64,000 nt of DNA, taken from Paraspadella gotoi. Its lineage: Eukaryota; Chaetognatha. A program made the translations under genes and the position numbers. Positions 21,908-33,304 of this stretch are shown here, in pieces (within the stretch, counting starts at the first letter, position 1; every line of letters begins with the position of its first letter). The DNA lies in NCBI GenBank assembly GCA_051294375.1, contig CM119266.1:5188564-5252563 (forward strand), read 5' to 3'. A model generated the notes under the pieces. It was not told the origin of the DNA. It did not search any database and saw only the letters and a list, made by a program, of their open reading frames with translations.

Positions 21908-24900
21908 GTCATCATCATCATCATCATCGTCATCATCATCTCCATCAGACTCCAATCCCACCCCAACTTTCCTTTAGGCATACTTCTCCGCTCCTTTCAA
22001 CGCCACCATACTCAACGAAACCATCGACGCCAATTTGGCCAAACTCTGCTCCGCCACGCCCACCGATTGCGTCGTCGCCGGAGCCAAAATCGACCCCAGC
22101 TCCGTCGAACTGAACGGCGACGCCGACGCCTGCGCAGAAATCGATTACTGCGAGGCTGCGTCGACCGAGTGCCGCGGCGTCGGCGGCGGAAGCTTACGCT
22201 GCATCTGCAGGGAAGGATTCGAGGCTTTTCCCCAAGAGACCCCGGATCGATTTAGATGCAGGGGTGAGTAGAGGGAGGGAGAGGGAGAGGGAGAGGGGAG
22301 GGAGAGGGTGGGGAGAGAGAGAGAGAGGGGGGAGGGAGAGAGAGAGAGAGTTTGTTTGTTTGTTTGATTAATGCATATTTTTGTTATTCATTCATTTATC
22401 GTTTATAAATTGAAATATATTGATTTCTTTCTTTATCCCAACGCAAGGTTAAAAAGTACTAGGTTTCTAGTTAGATATATATCAACCATCGTTTTTTTTA
22501 CAAATATTATAAGTTAATATTATTAATTTTAACGCTTCTCTTTTTAAATTCCTGACCAAACAAATACCATCTCATTTTTTCCAGACATCGACGATTGCGC
22601 CGTCAACCCCAAACTTTGCAACGAGTCGTCAAACTCTATTTGCATCAACGGTCCAGGCAAAGCCAGTTGCGAGTGCGATTTTGCCGGCAAATATCCGGAT
22701 TGCGAAGACTTTTGCGGCCGGTGCAAGAACGGGGCGAGTTGCGAGAAGGAATCTTTAAAGTGCAGGTGTGAATCTGTATTTAATTACCAATCATTAATAA
22801 ATAATCATTAATAAATAATCATTAATAAGTTGAGAAGAGGAAGAGAAGTTCAGGAAAAGAGGGTGAGCTAATCCTGTTAAATTTTAGAAACCAACATATA
22901 AGTTATTTAATATTATATAATGATAATTAATGGTTTTTCGATTAGTTGTGCCGCCGGCTACGAAGGCGGATATTGCGAAGCCAAGAAATCCTCGTCAACT
23001 GATTGGGAGACAACGGCCATTGCTCTTGGCGCGATCGCCGGAGTTTTGCTCTTTATCCTCATCCTCGTCGTCTTCTTCAAATTCATTCGGTTAGAGCATG
23101 AATTTAATTAATAATTAATAGTTGAATAGAAGAATTATTATTTATTCCATAATAAATAATATCGGGCGATGATTGATCAATCCATTGACGTGGAATCCCG
23201 CTTCTCTTTCTCGCGATTATCTTTTGTTTTTAATGCCGAATTCGAAAACCGCGCGCGCTCGCGCCCTCTCGCGGAAAAAAATTAATAAAACAAAAGGCCG
23301 CGACTTTTGAACCGACTGCGCAAGGGTCCGAGCGTCGCTTACGGGTTCTCACCCGGCTTGGATCTCGTCTACAGATTAGACAATGTAGATTCGTTTCCTT
23401 GTAGCGTAACCGGCCCGGCGGACTCGAATCAGAACGGGACGTTCAGGTATAAATTTATATAAAGTACCATGTCATATTTAACCCAGAGTCACGAACAGAA
23501 AGTGGAAAATGAGATTATCTTTGTCTCTCACAAAAACTCACTTGTCACAAAATTCATCAATTTTATAATTTCGATAAGATTTCGAATTTTACCGCACAAG
23601 TTTAAAATATGTCCAAATTGCACGTTTGACATGTTATTTAACAAGTACACAATTTTCGGTTTACTTCATTGACATAAAGAGTCTTTATAAAAAAAAATTA
23701 CGGCATGTAGTAGGTTAAAGAAGACATTTAAAGTAGCACTTGAACTATATTCTCTAAATTGTACTATATAACTGCTATTAATTTTCTCCAAACTGTTCAG
23801 TTATTAATGTTTATTAATATTTATTATTTTAATATTTATATATGTTAAACTTTTAAAATGTTAAAGCGCAATCAAATCTAACTAATTTTACGGAATTTTC
23901 CCGTCTTTTTACGCCACGAATTCTTTTTAAAAATTTTAGCAAAAGTAAAGAACCTGGAAGGTCATCGTCGAAAATCGGATCCTACGCTGGGACGCGAACC
24001 CGTGGCTCAGAGGATTCACTAGGTGGCGTCTACGTCGGGGACAAGAAAAGCGGAGATCATGAGGTGAGTGATCCTCTTTGGGGATTAGAGGATCAGTGGG
24101 AAATCAAAAATGGGGATCATGTCCCATAGGAGGAATGAAATTTGAAAAGATCCCGGAAGAGAAATGTATGTTCATGATTGCATAAAGCATATTGTATAAT
24201 CACTATAATGTATATTATTTTGGTGCATTTAAAAATGAACGGTGACCATCCAAAATGACAATTATATTTAAATGTCTGGAAAATAAATGTAATAAAAAAA
24301 TCTAATTAGAATGGTTTCATGATTTACTAATAATGAACTAAAATTCTGTCATAAGTTAAGAGTTAAAATTTCAAAGGCCTTTTTTCGTTGTAGAATCGAC
24401 GCCTGGATTCTGTACCAATTATCACGGAAGAAAGGCTCATTTAAATGGTAAACAAATATTTCAATTTAAATTTCGTTTAAAATGAGGTAATTTAATTAAA
24501 CTAAAATAGAACAATTTTTTTTTTACATTGGTCATTTGGTTGGTTCACAATTTTTTTTTCTTCCGAATCAGTAAAATTCAAGTTATAAATAAATAACTCT
24601 AAAATGTCAAGATAATTTCTCCCCTACTTTTCTTACTACTTCTCTCCTTCTACTCTTATCTTCAAACCACCTCTGCCCAATCCCACCCACTATCACCTTA
24701 CCCTCCCCTTACTCCCCCACCACCAACCCCCGTCAGTACATCGAGATGGACGACCCTCCCCCGTCCCGCGATTCCGAACGCGCCAGACTCACAGCGTTTC
24801 CAGGCAACGGACGCGCTCGCGATTCCCCGATTCCGCGGGCGCGTTACCCGACGCGGACTGATGGGCGTGACCCGAGAGACGCCGCTTACGAAAATCCCGT

Positions 24901-24955
24901 CGCGCCTCAAAGTCATTACGTGGATCCGGACGAGGGAGAGTCGACTTACCTTTGA
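17891..24955 (+). CDS. Membrane mucin with Ser/Thr-rich repeats, EGF modules, SEA domain and one transmembrane helix (about 911 aa)
   Basis: Type I cell-surface glycoprotein, MUC-like. Exons 17891-17972, 18773-19699, 19785-19901, 20839-20955, 21202-21590, 21978-22263, 22585-22765, 22946-23089, 23297-23446, 23940-24063, 24737-24955; every junction keeps frame. Residues 1-26: signal peptide (hydrophobic ILLLFLGFNFVSS). About 28-336: Ser/Thr/Ala/Val-rich, with about five 18-aa repeats around LSKTVAATSSIVPS, a target for O-glycans. About 337-375: EGF (CDANPCQHSGTC). About 376-414: calcium-binding-type EGF (DVDECQNE). About 415 on: partial EGF-like DVNECS with a nine-Ser run, then a SEA domain with FSNGSVVVRF; cleavage expected between Gly537 and Ser538. 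Two more EGF-like modules to about 712; helix about 723-744; tail about 163 aa ending ESTYL, a class I PDZ-ligand pattern. EGF exons 3 and 4 are phase 1-1. Confidence 0.92.
18330..18575. repeat. TTAGGG-like minisatellite in mucin intron 1
   Basis: Degenerate tandem units such as GATTAGGGTTAAAGATTAGG and TAAGGGCTAAGGATTAGGG, 20-45 bp long. Telomere-like words but not a pure telomere array. Confidence 0.85.
18965..19225 (+). repeat. 54-bp coding repeat (18 aa) in the mucin exon
   Basis: About five copies of a 54-base unit coding for LSKTVAATSSIVPS plus a variable Ala/Thr/Val/Glu part. Copies differ by a few bases, so array length is likely variable between alleles. Confidence 0.85.
20310..20815 (+). 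repeat. Dispersed repeat family 3, copy in mucin intron 3
   Basis: Shares AATAATGGTTAAG, a (GAT)n core, CCAATTTATTG and GCTTCAGTGCAACAACCCAA with two tandem, partly degenerate copies at 33305-33990. Contains (AAT)n near 20342-20380. It ends just before the EGF exon at 20839. Confidence 0.75.
21720..21945. repeat. (ATC)n/(GTC)n microsatellite in mucin intron 5
   Basis: CATCATCGTCATC-type array filling most of the intron that splits the SEA domain. It gives spurious Asp- and His-rich frames. Confidence 0.95.
24394..24447 (+). CDS. Alternative mucin exon with in-frame stop (short-tail isoform)
   Basis: Bounded by TTGTAG before and GTAAAC after. Joined in phase 0 to the exon ending 24063 it adds NRRLDSVPIITEERLI and then TAA (24442-24444), ending the protein early. 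The exon at 24737 also joins 24063 in phase 0 and gives a 72-residue end. Inclusion of this 54-base exon would therefore switch the tail and remove the ESTYL end. A further donor-like GTACCA inside it could be used without the stop. Predicted from splice sites only. Confidence 0.5.
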
Positions 24956-25158
24956 ACTTACCTTTGAAACTCTAGTCCTCTGAACCTTTTTTTTTTGTCC
25001 CCTTTTGAACCCATTAGGATCAGCTCCACTCGCCATTTTCAATCTTAACATTGTTTGTTTTAAAGGATTATCATTTTTGCCTTTGTTTATATTTCATCTT
25101 GTTTATATTTCAGTTCTCTCTCTCTCTCTCTCTCTTTTTTTTGTTCCCCAAATTGTTA

Positions 25159-25164
25159 AATAAA
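25159..25164 (+). terminator. Possible polyadenylation signal of the mucin gene
   Basis: AATAAA about 200 bases after the stop at 24953-24955, following a (CT)n tract. Confidence 0.45.
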
Positions 25165-25169
25165 AATAG

Positions 25170-26348
25170 AGAAAAAATTAAAAAAAAAAAATTAAGGAAC
25201 GGAAATGATCCTTCCTGTTTGATACTAAAATCCGCAGCTTTTTTCATTGTACATTAAATTCGGCAAAAAGTATTTCTTTATCATTATCCATTCTGCCAAT
25301 CAAATGATTGTACTTAATAAAAAAAAAACAACTGATTATCAGTTCTATACGGTTAAAACATTTTTTGCAATACATGTAATTCCTTCTTATCACGATGTGA
25401 TAAAATTTTGATACATACAAAAATATGAGTTTTGGTATATTACCCGTATGAAAAAAAAAGTGAATTATTGTTTACAGTTTTGCTTTTTTTCCTGGGCTCG
25501 TGGTATTTAAAAGAAAATGTGTTTGTCGCGTAGTGTTTATTAATACTAACAGCTATTGTGATATCGATCTTCTTTGGTGATTTTTACTAATACCTGAAAT
25601 TATATATTCTTTAAAACGTGTGATTTATTACATTTTTGGACTTTCAATAAAATCAAATGACAATCAATTATTGCTTCTTATATGTTTTATGAATTGTTAA
25701 AATATTTTTGTTTTACAAATTCTTTATCTGTTCTCTCTGTCCTAATTCAATCCGTCCTCAAATAAGTTTGGTTAACAAAACCCGCGCTTCATTCCTAGCG
25801 ATTGTTCACAGTACGTAATACTAAATAAGATAAATAAAAAATATTTTCAATTTATTTGCCTTTTTCACATTTTTTTTAAACTTGAGAAGTATTTTGTTAT
25901 TTCAGATAGTTTTATAATTAGAAACATATCAGTTATTAAATAATTTTCACTCATCAGCCTATAGTACAAAACTGATCTCTAACTAGTTCCTAAAGAAATG
26001 AAAGTTATTTTATAAATTAACAGTCTTTTTTAAGTAAAATCATTTTTACACATTGGAGCATAAAAAAATTTTGAAACTCATTTCGGCCCGACACAAACGT
26101 CGTAGAGAAATCAACAAAAGCTATTGTTGTAAAATGCTTTCAAAAAAAAAAAAAAAAAATTACTGAAACAGAAAATAATAAAAAATACCACGCATAAATT
26201 AAAAATATATTTATCTATATTAAGCAATTAAGCAATATTCACACATCAAACACTTTTTACATAAAAACGGACTCTCAAAATAGGTAACAACAATAAGTTG
26301 TGATCTGAACAAAATGGGCAACTAATGCAGGAAGTAGAATAAGAGTGA
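25170..26348. other. AT-rich intergenic region
   Basis: No gene, repeat family or RNA recognised; A/T homopolymers are common. Confidence 0.5.
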
Positions 26349-26807
26349 AGAGTTTTCTCTGACTTTTCCAAAAATGAAAATCACAAAGTTTCTCCAACAT
26401 CTGCGTCATTAAATGACTCATTTCCAACAGCAGAAGAATCGGATCTTGTTTTAGATTCCACAATTCCTGCTCCAATTATTGATAGTGAAACTTTTTTCGA
26501 TCTCACAGTCACACATTGCGTATCCGCTCCTTCAATACCAGCTGGATCAATTGTTGCTGATACAACTGCAACGCCTGACTTTCTACCATCAGCAATTCCA
26601 ATTGAATCCCATGTTTCTTCAGCATCCATAAAAACCGATTCTACAGGGTCAACCGTGGAATCTGATACTGACCTTACACCAACAGGCACAACAGTTGCCA
26701 CTGTTTGTCCCTATACATCAACCATATCTGCTTCAACACTGCCTGCAATCCCTTCAACAACTTTGTACACATCCTCTTTTTTTTTCACTGAACCTAAACA
26801 AAGACAG
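26349..26807 (+). CDS. Ser/Thr-rich reading frame, mucin-like fragment
   Basis: Open after a stop at 26346-26348. Encodes about 150 residues rich in Ser, Thr, Pro, Ala and acidic residues (DSTGSTVESDTDLTPTGTTV, STISASTLPAIPSTTLYTSS), much like the Ser/Thr part of the mucin 7 kb upstream. No signal peptide or clear start; the opening exon may lie further upstream. It continues in the same frame into the BACK-like stretch, or ends at a splice site before 26808. It could be a remnant of a duplicated mucin exon. Confidence 0.35.
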
Positions 26808-27548
26808 ATGAGAATTCAGACTGCGGGGAACTATTGCCACAAAATGGCTCAGGATCTGTTTCGTTGGAAATTAGAAGAGTTGATCAAACTCGACTGTCAT
26901 CAAGGACTTGAGCGAAGAAAAATTTGAAGAATTAGTTTCGAAATATCTTTTTACTAAAAATTCTTCCTGGACGGAAGTTGTCATCGCTTCTGTCGCAAAG
27001 CCGTCGCCTCGGATTCGCACAAGTCTCACAACCGTCAGTCAGCGACAGATAATTCTCATAGGAGGACGAGCAAGTATTATATTTATGTTAACTATTTGGA
27101 TTAGTAGAAAGGTTTCTGTGTATTTATTCGGTCATCTACTAATGCTTCAACTTACTGCTACTTAAAAAATATACATTGCTTTCTATATATTTATCTTCAG
27201 ATTGTGAGTTTTAATTGCTCTGAAGCTGGTTTATTAACGGTTTACTCATTCTTTCATAACATATCATTCTATCTCTTTATATTATTTTAAAAGTTAAAAA
27301 GAAATTGTCAGAGTAAATCTTTTGACTAATCCTAAAATCATTCAACAGAACCGGAAATGGGTGACGTTTGGATTTTCGATCTCAAGACTCAAGAGTTCCG
27401 CCAACTTAACCCTCTACCGGCAGGAGATACCGGAATCAACGAACACAGATCCGTCTTCATAGGCGGAAACCTCTTCGTCGTCGGCGGCGGAGTACGAGGG
27501 GGGCGCGTCCTCTTGGATAACATCTTCAAAATCCGGGTGTCGGGATGA
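26808..27548 (+). pseudogene. BACK/kelch-type gene fragment with frame break
   Basis: Exon A 26808-27073 and exon B 27349-27548 join in phase (1 nt + 2 nt). Exon A opens after TTTTCACTG...ACAG with MRIQTAGNYCHKMAQDLF, leading to LEELIKLD; it then needs a one-base change near 26895 to read VIKDLSEEKFEELVSK, which resembles BACK-domain helices, and RQIILIGGRA, a kelch strand. Exon B codes for DVWIFDLKTQEFRQL and HRSVFIGGNLFVVGGG, a clear kelch repeat with its double Gly, and ends in a stop. At most one and a half kelch blades are present, against the usual five to seven. Most likely a truncated, broken copy; an assembly base error with missing exons is the alternative. In kelch proteins such blades form a substrate-binding propeller. 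Confidence 0.55.
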
Positions 27549-28487
27549 ACTTTTTTTTTCTCCAGTTTCATATGTAAAGGTATGATTTAAAACTTTGAAT
27601 TATTAGCACTGTTTTCCGAATATGCCCCGTTTCTGTTATTAATCCTTGAACTTAATTTTATTAATAATATTTAATCTTAAACTTTTACTTAATGTGCAAC
27701 GGACTCCTAATTTTGATCACTTTCCCTAAACCATAAACTTATCACCTAATCCTAAATTAATTTAATTCTAAATTTAAGCTGAAATAGGGCGCTTATGGAA
27801 AATATGAACGTAATAATTGTTAAAGTACTTTTTCAAGCACGATTTTAATAAAATTTTAAATATTTTTTTTATTACTGCTATTATTTATGTTGAAAATATT
27901 TTTCATGACCGAAAAAATTTTTCAATATATGCGTATTCACAGTTTAGTAATATTTGAAGATTAGTTTGGGAAGGCTGCTGAGTTGTAGTTGCGACTCTTT
28001 AATTCAAATTAAAATATTAATACAGTACCGGAAACCTAGAATGTCGTAAGTCTGTACATGGAATAAATTTTCCATTTATAGGATTAATGGCTTTAGGATT
28101 TTATAGGAAGTTGCCTGCATGGCTGGCTATTGCCCATTTAAACAATTTTTCAAAAAAATAATCTTAAACCACTTAAAAATTGGGTCAAAATTTTTTTTAA
28201 AAACTTGCATAGCTCTAATATATTCTAAATTTTTTTCTTAAAATTTTGCCAACTTGTACTCAAGAGGGTTTGTAAACTTCTGTAGAAATATTGTTACTAT
28301 CAAAAAATTTTTTCCCATATTTATCAGTACTAATATTTTAGATGGGTCATTTTTTCAATGATGCATAACTTCCTTATTTGTGAATATTATGGTTTTCAAT
28401 TTTAGTAATAGGTGGGCCTGGGGTAGTCCTACAATACATATAAATTTCAGGTCAATTTTTTTTTACAAAATTCAATTGTCAATCCTG
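27549..28487. other. AT-rich intergenic region before the first N run
   Basis: No gene or known repeat recognised. Confidence 0.5.
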
Positions 28488-29318
28488 NNNNNNNNNNNNN
28501 NNNNNNNNNNNNNNNNNNNNNNNNNNNNNNNNNNNNNNNNNNNNNNNNNNNNNNNNNNNNNNNNNNNNNNNNNNNNNNNNNNNNNNNNNNNNNNNNNNNN
28601 NNNNNNNNNNNNNNNNNNNNNNNNNNNNNNNNNNNNNNNNNNNNNNNNNNNNNNNNNNNNNNNNNNNNNNNNNNNNNNNNNNNNNNNNNNNNNNNNNNNN
28701 NNNNNNNNNNNNNNNNNNNNNNNNNNNNNNNNNNNNNNNNNNNNNNNNNNNNNNNNNNNNNNNNNNNNNNNNNNNNNNNNNNNNNNNNNNNNNNNNNNNN
28801 NNNNNNNNNNNNNNNNNNNNNNNNNNNNNNNNNNNNNNNNNNNNNNNNNNNNNNNNNNNNNNNNNNNNNNNNNNNNNNNNNNNNNNNNNNNNNNNNNNNN
28901 NNNNNNNNNNNNNNNNNNNNNNNNNNNNNNNNNNNNNNNNNNNNNNNNNNNNNNNNNNNNNNNNNNNNNNNNNNNNNNNNNNNNNNNNNNNNNNNNNNNN
29001 NNNNNNNNNNNNNNNNNNNNNNNNNNNNNNNNNNNNNNNNNNNNNNNNNNNNNNNNNNNNNNNNNNNNNNNNNNNNNNNNNNNNNNNNNNNNNNNNNNNN
29101 NNNNNNNNNNNNNNNNNNNNNNNNNNNNNNNNNNNNNNNNNNNNNNNNNNNNNNNNNNNNNNNNNNNNNNNNNNNNNNNNNNNNNNNNNNNNNNNNNNNN
29201 NNNNNNNNNNNNNNNNNNNNNNNNNNNNNNNNNNNNNNNNNNNNNNNNNNNNNNNNNNNNNNNNNNNNNNNNNNNNNNNNNNNNNNNNNNNNNNNNNNNN
29301 NNNNNNNNNNNNNNNNNN
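28488..29318. other. Assembly gap, 831 N
   Basis: Run of N. Open frames across it have no meaning. Confidence 1.
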
Positions 29319-29422
29319 TCTCTGATTACGCAAAATAGAATTTGAGAAATAAAAAATTGATAGTACCAATAGTTGGTGTTATGTAACTTAGGCGTACCAA
29401 TGGCATCGTCCATGCCAATCGT

Positions 29423-29656
29423 NNNNNNNNNNNNNNNNNNNNNNNNNNNNNNNNNNNNNNNNNNNNNNNNNNNNNNNNNNNNNNNNNNNNNNNNNNNNNN
29501 NNNNNNNNNNNNNNNNNNNNNNNNNNNNNNNNNNNNNNNNNNNNNNNNNNNNNNNNNNNNNNNNNNNNNNNNNNNNNNNNNNNNNNNNNNNNNNNNNNNN
29601 NNNNNNNNNNNNNNNNNNNNNNNNNNNNNNNNNNNNNNNNNNNNNNNNNNNNNNNN
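29423..29656. other. Assembly gap, 234 N
   Basis: Run of N. Confidence 1.
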
Positions 29657-29699
29657 GGTTAAAATTATTTAAAAAATTTAAGTAAATAAAACTTATATT

Positions 29700-29898
29700 T
29701 TTTACATTTAAACTCATTTTCACTCGCACGATTCCATCGAAACTTTATATCAAGCTCAATCAAACACTTCCCTACCCACACACAAAATTTCATTCCAATC
29801 CATCCATCCAATCACTAGTAATTGGAGTTTTTTGCTATGGGGGACGGCGGGACAGACAGACGGAAGGACGGACATCTTTTTTTTTGCATAATTTATCA
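29700..29898 (+). mobile_element. Hairpin-element copy, cut by an N run
   Basis: Contains ACTCATTTTCACTCGCACGA, CCATCCATCCAATCAC, (GGAC)n and TTTGCATAATTTATCA in the usual order; the terminal hairpin is lost in the gap at 29899. Confidence 0.85.
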
Positions 29899-29998
29899 NN
29901 NNNNNNNNNNNNNNNNNNNNNNNNNNNNNNNNNNNNNNNNNNNNNNNNNNNNNNNNNNNNNNNNNNNNNNNNNNNNNNNNNNNNNNNNNNNNNNNNNN
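29899..29998. other. Assembly gap, exactly 100 N
   Basis: A placeholder-length gap, so its true size is unknown. Confidence 1.
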
Positions 29999-30750
29999 AA
30001 GAGAGAGATGGAACCAAGGAGGTAGAGCGCGAATGAATTCGCATTTTATCATCCCAAATTGGTTTTTAATTATCTATTTAATATAAAATTTCAATGCAAA
30101 TTACGAATGCGATAGAGGACGGGGGCTTCGCCTCCTGCATCTTCCTCCCCATCTCCTCGTCCCTTCCTCACGGGGCTCGTGATTTCACGATTCACTTTTT
30201 ACACCTTCCTCCCGTACTTCTTACATTTGCTGATTAACTGACGCCTCTCTCTCATAAACGCTTTACCCTTTTATTTCCAGTTCTATTATTTCACGAGGAT
30301 ACTTATTTCCCAGGGAATGAAGTCCGTTTATCGCTACGCGTAAAGCCGTTTTTAAGGCGCAATCCCGGGCCGTATTTAAAAACTGATTAGAGAGGTTCTA
30401 ATGAGGACTCAAATCGAAAAAAAGAATGATCATGCGCGATCCGGGCCAGATAAAAACGAATTTAAACTGCTTTACGTATTTCACGTTTGCAAACGGTTCC
30501 CACGGTTCGCGAAATGTTTTTAGTGGTATATTCTTGAACCAAGGGTTAATTTTTTCATAATCATACAATCATTAATCATTAATTAAGTTATCATATGTTA
30601 CAAAAAATAAATCAGGCATTTTCGGGAGAGTAATTATGTTCTTGAGGTCTAAGGAAAGATGAAACAGTTAATGCGGTCTGTTTTGTTGGATTTATAGTTA
30701 AACTTTTAAATAATATTAAGCTTCTCCAGGGCTTATTGGACAAGGAAGAG
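29999..30750. other. Intergenic, no gene recognised
   Basis: Moderate GC to about 30.4 kb, including a GGGGGCTTCGCCTCC hairpin near 30120, then AT-rich. No exon with support. Confidence 0.45.
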
Positions 30751-30754
30751 CAAG

Positions 30755-31042
30755 TGGAAAAAATAGTAGCAAGTTGAAAAAAAATTAGTATGCAAGTTGA
30801 AAAAATTAGTATACAAGTTGAAAAATAAGTTCAAGTTTAAAAAAAAAGTCTATATACTTTTTTTCCAAACTTGCATACTGTTTTTTCTAAGTATGCATAC
30901 TTTTTTAAAAGTATGCACCTTTTTTTTCAGAAGTATGTATAACTTGTTTCAAGTATGCATACTTTTTCAAGTATGCAATTTTTTCGAACTTGCATACTTT
31001 TTTCCAACTTGCCATACTTTTTCTAATAGCATACTTTTTTAG
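30755..31042. repeat. Foldback array of GTATGCAAGTTGAAAAAA units
   Basis: The left third carries GTATGCAAGTTGAAAA, the right part the reverse complement AACTTGCATACTTTTTT, with GTATGCATAC palindromes between. Related to the 18-bp minisatellites at 36.0 and 39.5 kb. Confidence 0.8.
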
Positions 31043-32450
31043 CTGATTACTGCTAAATTAAATCGTACGGCAGATATAACAATTTGTTTAAATAAAATAA
31101 GCAGATTTCAGATATGATAAATTTTGGATATTATAAACCATCGTCATCGTATTATATTAATTTTACTCATGCATCAATTATCATAATCATTATCTTTTAA
31201 TTATATTTATTGCTATCATATTCTGTTATCAAATAATGTATTTTTGTGATTAATTTTGTAAAAGATCCTTTTTTTCCGGACTTTGCCTTATTCAGTTTTT
31301 TCTTTTAAGATGGCCCCGGTTTCGCGCATAATCGCTATATCGGTTTAAAGCTAATAAACTACGCGTAGTTCAAATCCTTATTGGATCAAAACGAGGTTTT
31401 GATTTTAAGCGAAAGTTGATTGGTTTGAACGCGATTTTTGCGACCTGTTTAATTGCCATAACTTTGACCAGATTATCCGATTTTTAATAAAATTTTGCCC
31501 AATATTAGTATTTTAAATTCCTATCGATCGTACCAAATTTATTTAAAAATACTCAATAGTTAGAAAACGACTGCTTATCCCTAGTTAACATTGTTTTTAA
31601 TCTCCGTGAGATTGGGACAAGTTTCGACTCTATGATTACGAGTCTTCAACAGCAAATTAAATTATCACAAACTTTATTTCTTACATTGACTTTGGGAGAG
31701 AGAGAGAAGAGGCAGTGAACTTTCTATCAAGGAAATATCAGTAAAAAAACACTTTGCAATATTGCTAGAACTATTACCTTATAAAATTAAATTAAATTAG
31801 AACTCCCGAAAGACAAAGTGGCTAGACTAAAGGATTAAATTGAAATGCATCTGCAGCCATTTTTCTAATCAAAGAATCAATAATCATTTTGCTACTTTTA
31901 ATAAAAAAAAATTATGTCATTTTTATCCATTTGATGTTTTGTCTTGAGAATTTTGAATGACAAGAATGGTTTAGAGAAAAAGTTTTTTATTTCGTTTCCC
32001 GGGTCTTTTTAATCTTCCGCTACCTCTGAGTCAGTTCATAATTCCAATTGAAAATCTATTGTTGCCTTTGAATTAATTTTAAAATGACTAGTCAAAACTC
32101 ACATTTTTAGTTTTTATTACAATTTGTTAAACCAAAAATAGTTTGATTTTACTTACAATTCTAAGCAAATATTCCTATTCAACTGAGCTTCCAACACCTA
32201 AAAAATTTATGGCAAAATATTCAATACTTTTTTATAGTTTCATCAGATGAGAAACACACCTAATGTTCAAGTTTTTAACAAAAAACCGCCATTCTTTTAA
32301 TGTATATGGAATCTTCAGGTCATTTTTTCTCCATTTTTTTTGCGGCAAAATCTCTGCAAAAATCTGTCAATTTTTTACAAATCTGCTTAGGCAACCAATC
32401 TTCCGTTAAAATATATGCACTACTCTATTTTTTTCTTACAATACATTTGA
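31043..32450. other. AT-rich intergenic region
   Basis: No gene or repeat family recognised. Confidence 0.45.
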
Positions 32451-32454
32451 AAGA

Positions 32455-32815
32455 TTGAAAAAATTATTGAGCAGGAGAAAAGATAAGCGAAGCAGAGTAT
32501 CGGTAAAAAAAAGGGGCAGGAGAGGGGAGAACAATGGAATACAAATATTATATGAGGAGAAGAGGAGAACGAGAGAATGATTAAGAGAAAAAAAAAAAAA
32601 AGAAACAAGCAAGAAAGAGAATCAGAGAGGAGAGAAAAGCAGAGATAAGAGCGGAAGGGAAATAAAGGTAAAGGAAGAAAGAATGGATGACACAGATAAT
32701 TATGAGGAAGAAAAGTAAGAGAAAATGAATGAAAGACAGAGAAAAAGAGAGAGGAACAGGGAGAAAGTTCAAAAGAGAAAAGTAAAGGATAGAAAACAAG
32801 TTTGAGCAAACAATG
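32455..32815. repeat. Polypurine tract of about 360 bp
   Basis: The plus strand is almost all A and G (GAGAGGAGAAG-type) without a strict period. The Leu/Phe/Ser-rich frames on the other strand follow from this composition. Confidence 0.8.
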
Positions 32816-32949
32816 TCGGATCTGCCTACGTAATTAATTAATTAATTATTAATCGATTAATTAATTAATTTAATATTAATAATTAATTTTAAATTTATAT
32901 TCCTCTATCAGTCATCGATGTCCTTAAATTAAGTTAACGAAGTTATTAA

Positions 32950-33100
32950 AATATGTTTTGTTACATTTTATCAGAACAAACAAATATCTTCTATTTATTT
33001 TATCGTCTCCTTCTCTCTCTCTCTCACTCTCTCTCTGCTCTCTCTCTCTCTCTCTCCACTCTCTCTCTCTCCTCTCTCATCTCTCTCTTTTTTTTTTTAT
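32950..33100. repeat. (CT)n microsatellite
   Basis: Main array at 33009-33086. It is followed by GCAATGCGACGATCTTATGC, the block that follows (CT)n in other hairpin-element copies (34.2 kb, 62.4 kb), so it is part of a composite repeat. Confidence 0.85.
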
Positions 33101-33304
33101 GCAATGCGACGATCTTATGCTTTTATAATTTTTTACCTTGCATCATTTTTTCACATTAATTAATTAATTAATTAATGTAATTAATAAAAACATTATAGTA
33201 ATCATAATATTAAAGATCAAGTAAATTGACTTATGTTTTTTTCCATCTAACTCTTTCCACTGGCACAATTCGTCAAAACTTTAATATAATTATTATATAA
33301 TCAA

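Noticed and set aside
21724-21981. Asp- and Met-rich frame over the mucin intron
   Set aside because: Translation of an (ATC)n microsatellite.
28380-29729. Long open frames at 28.4-29.7 kb on both strands
   Set aside because: They consist of N runs read as unknown residues.
32420-32809. 129-codon Phe/Leu/Ser-rich minus-strand frame
   Set aside because: Explained by the polypurine tract; no membrane-protein pattern beyond composition.
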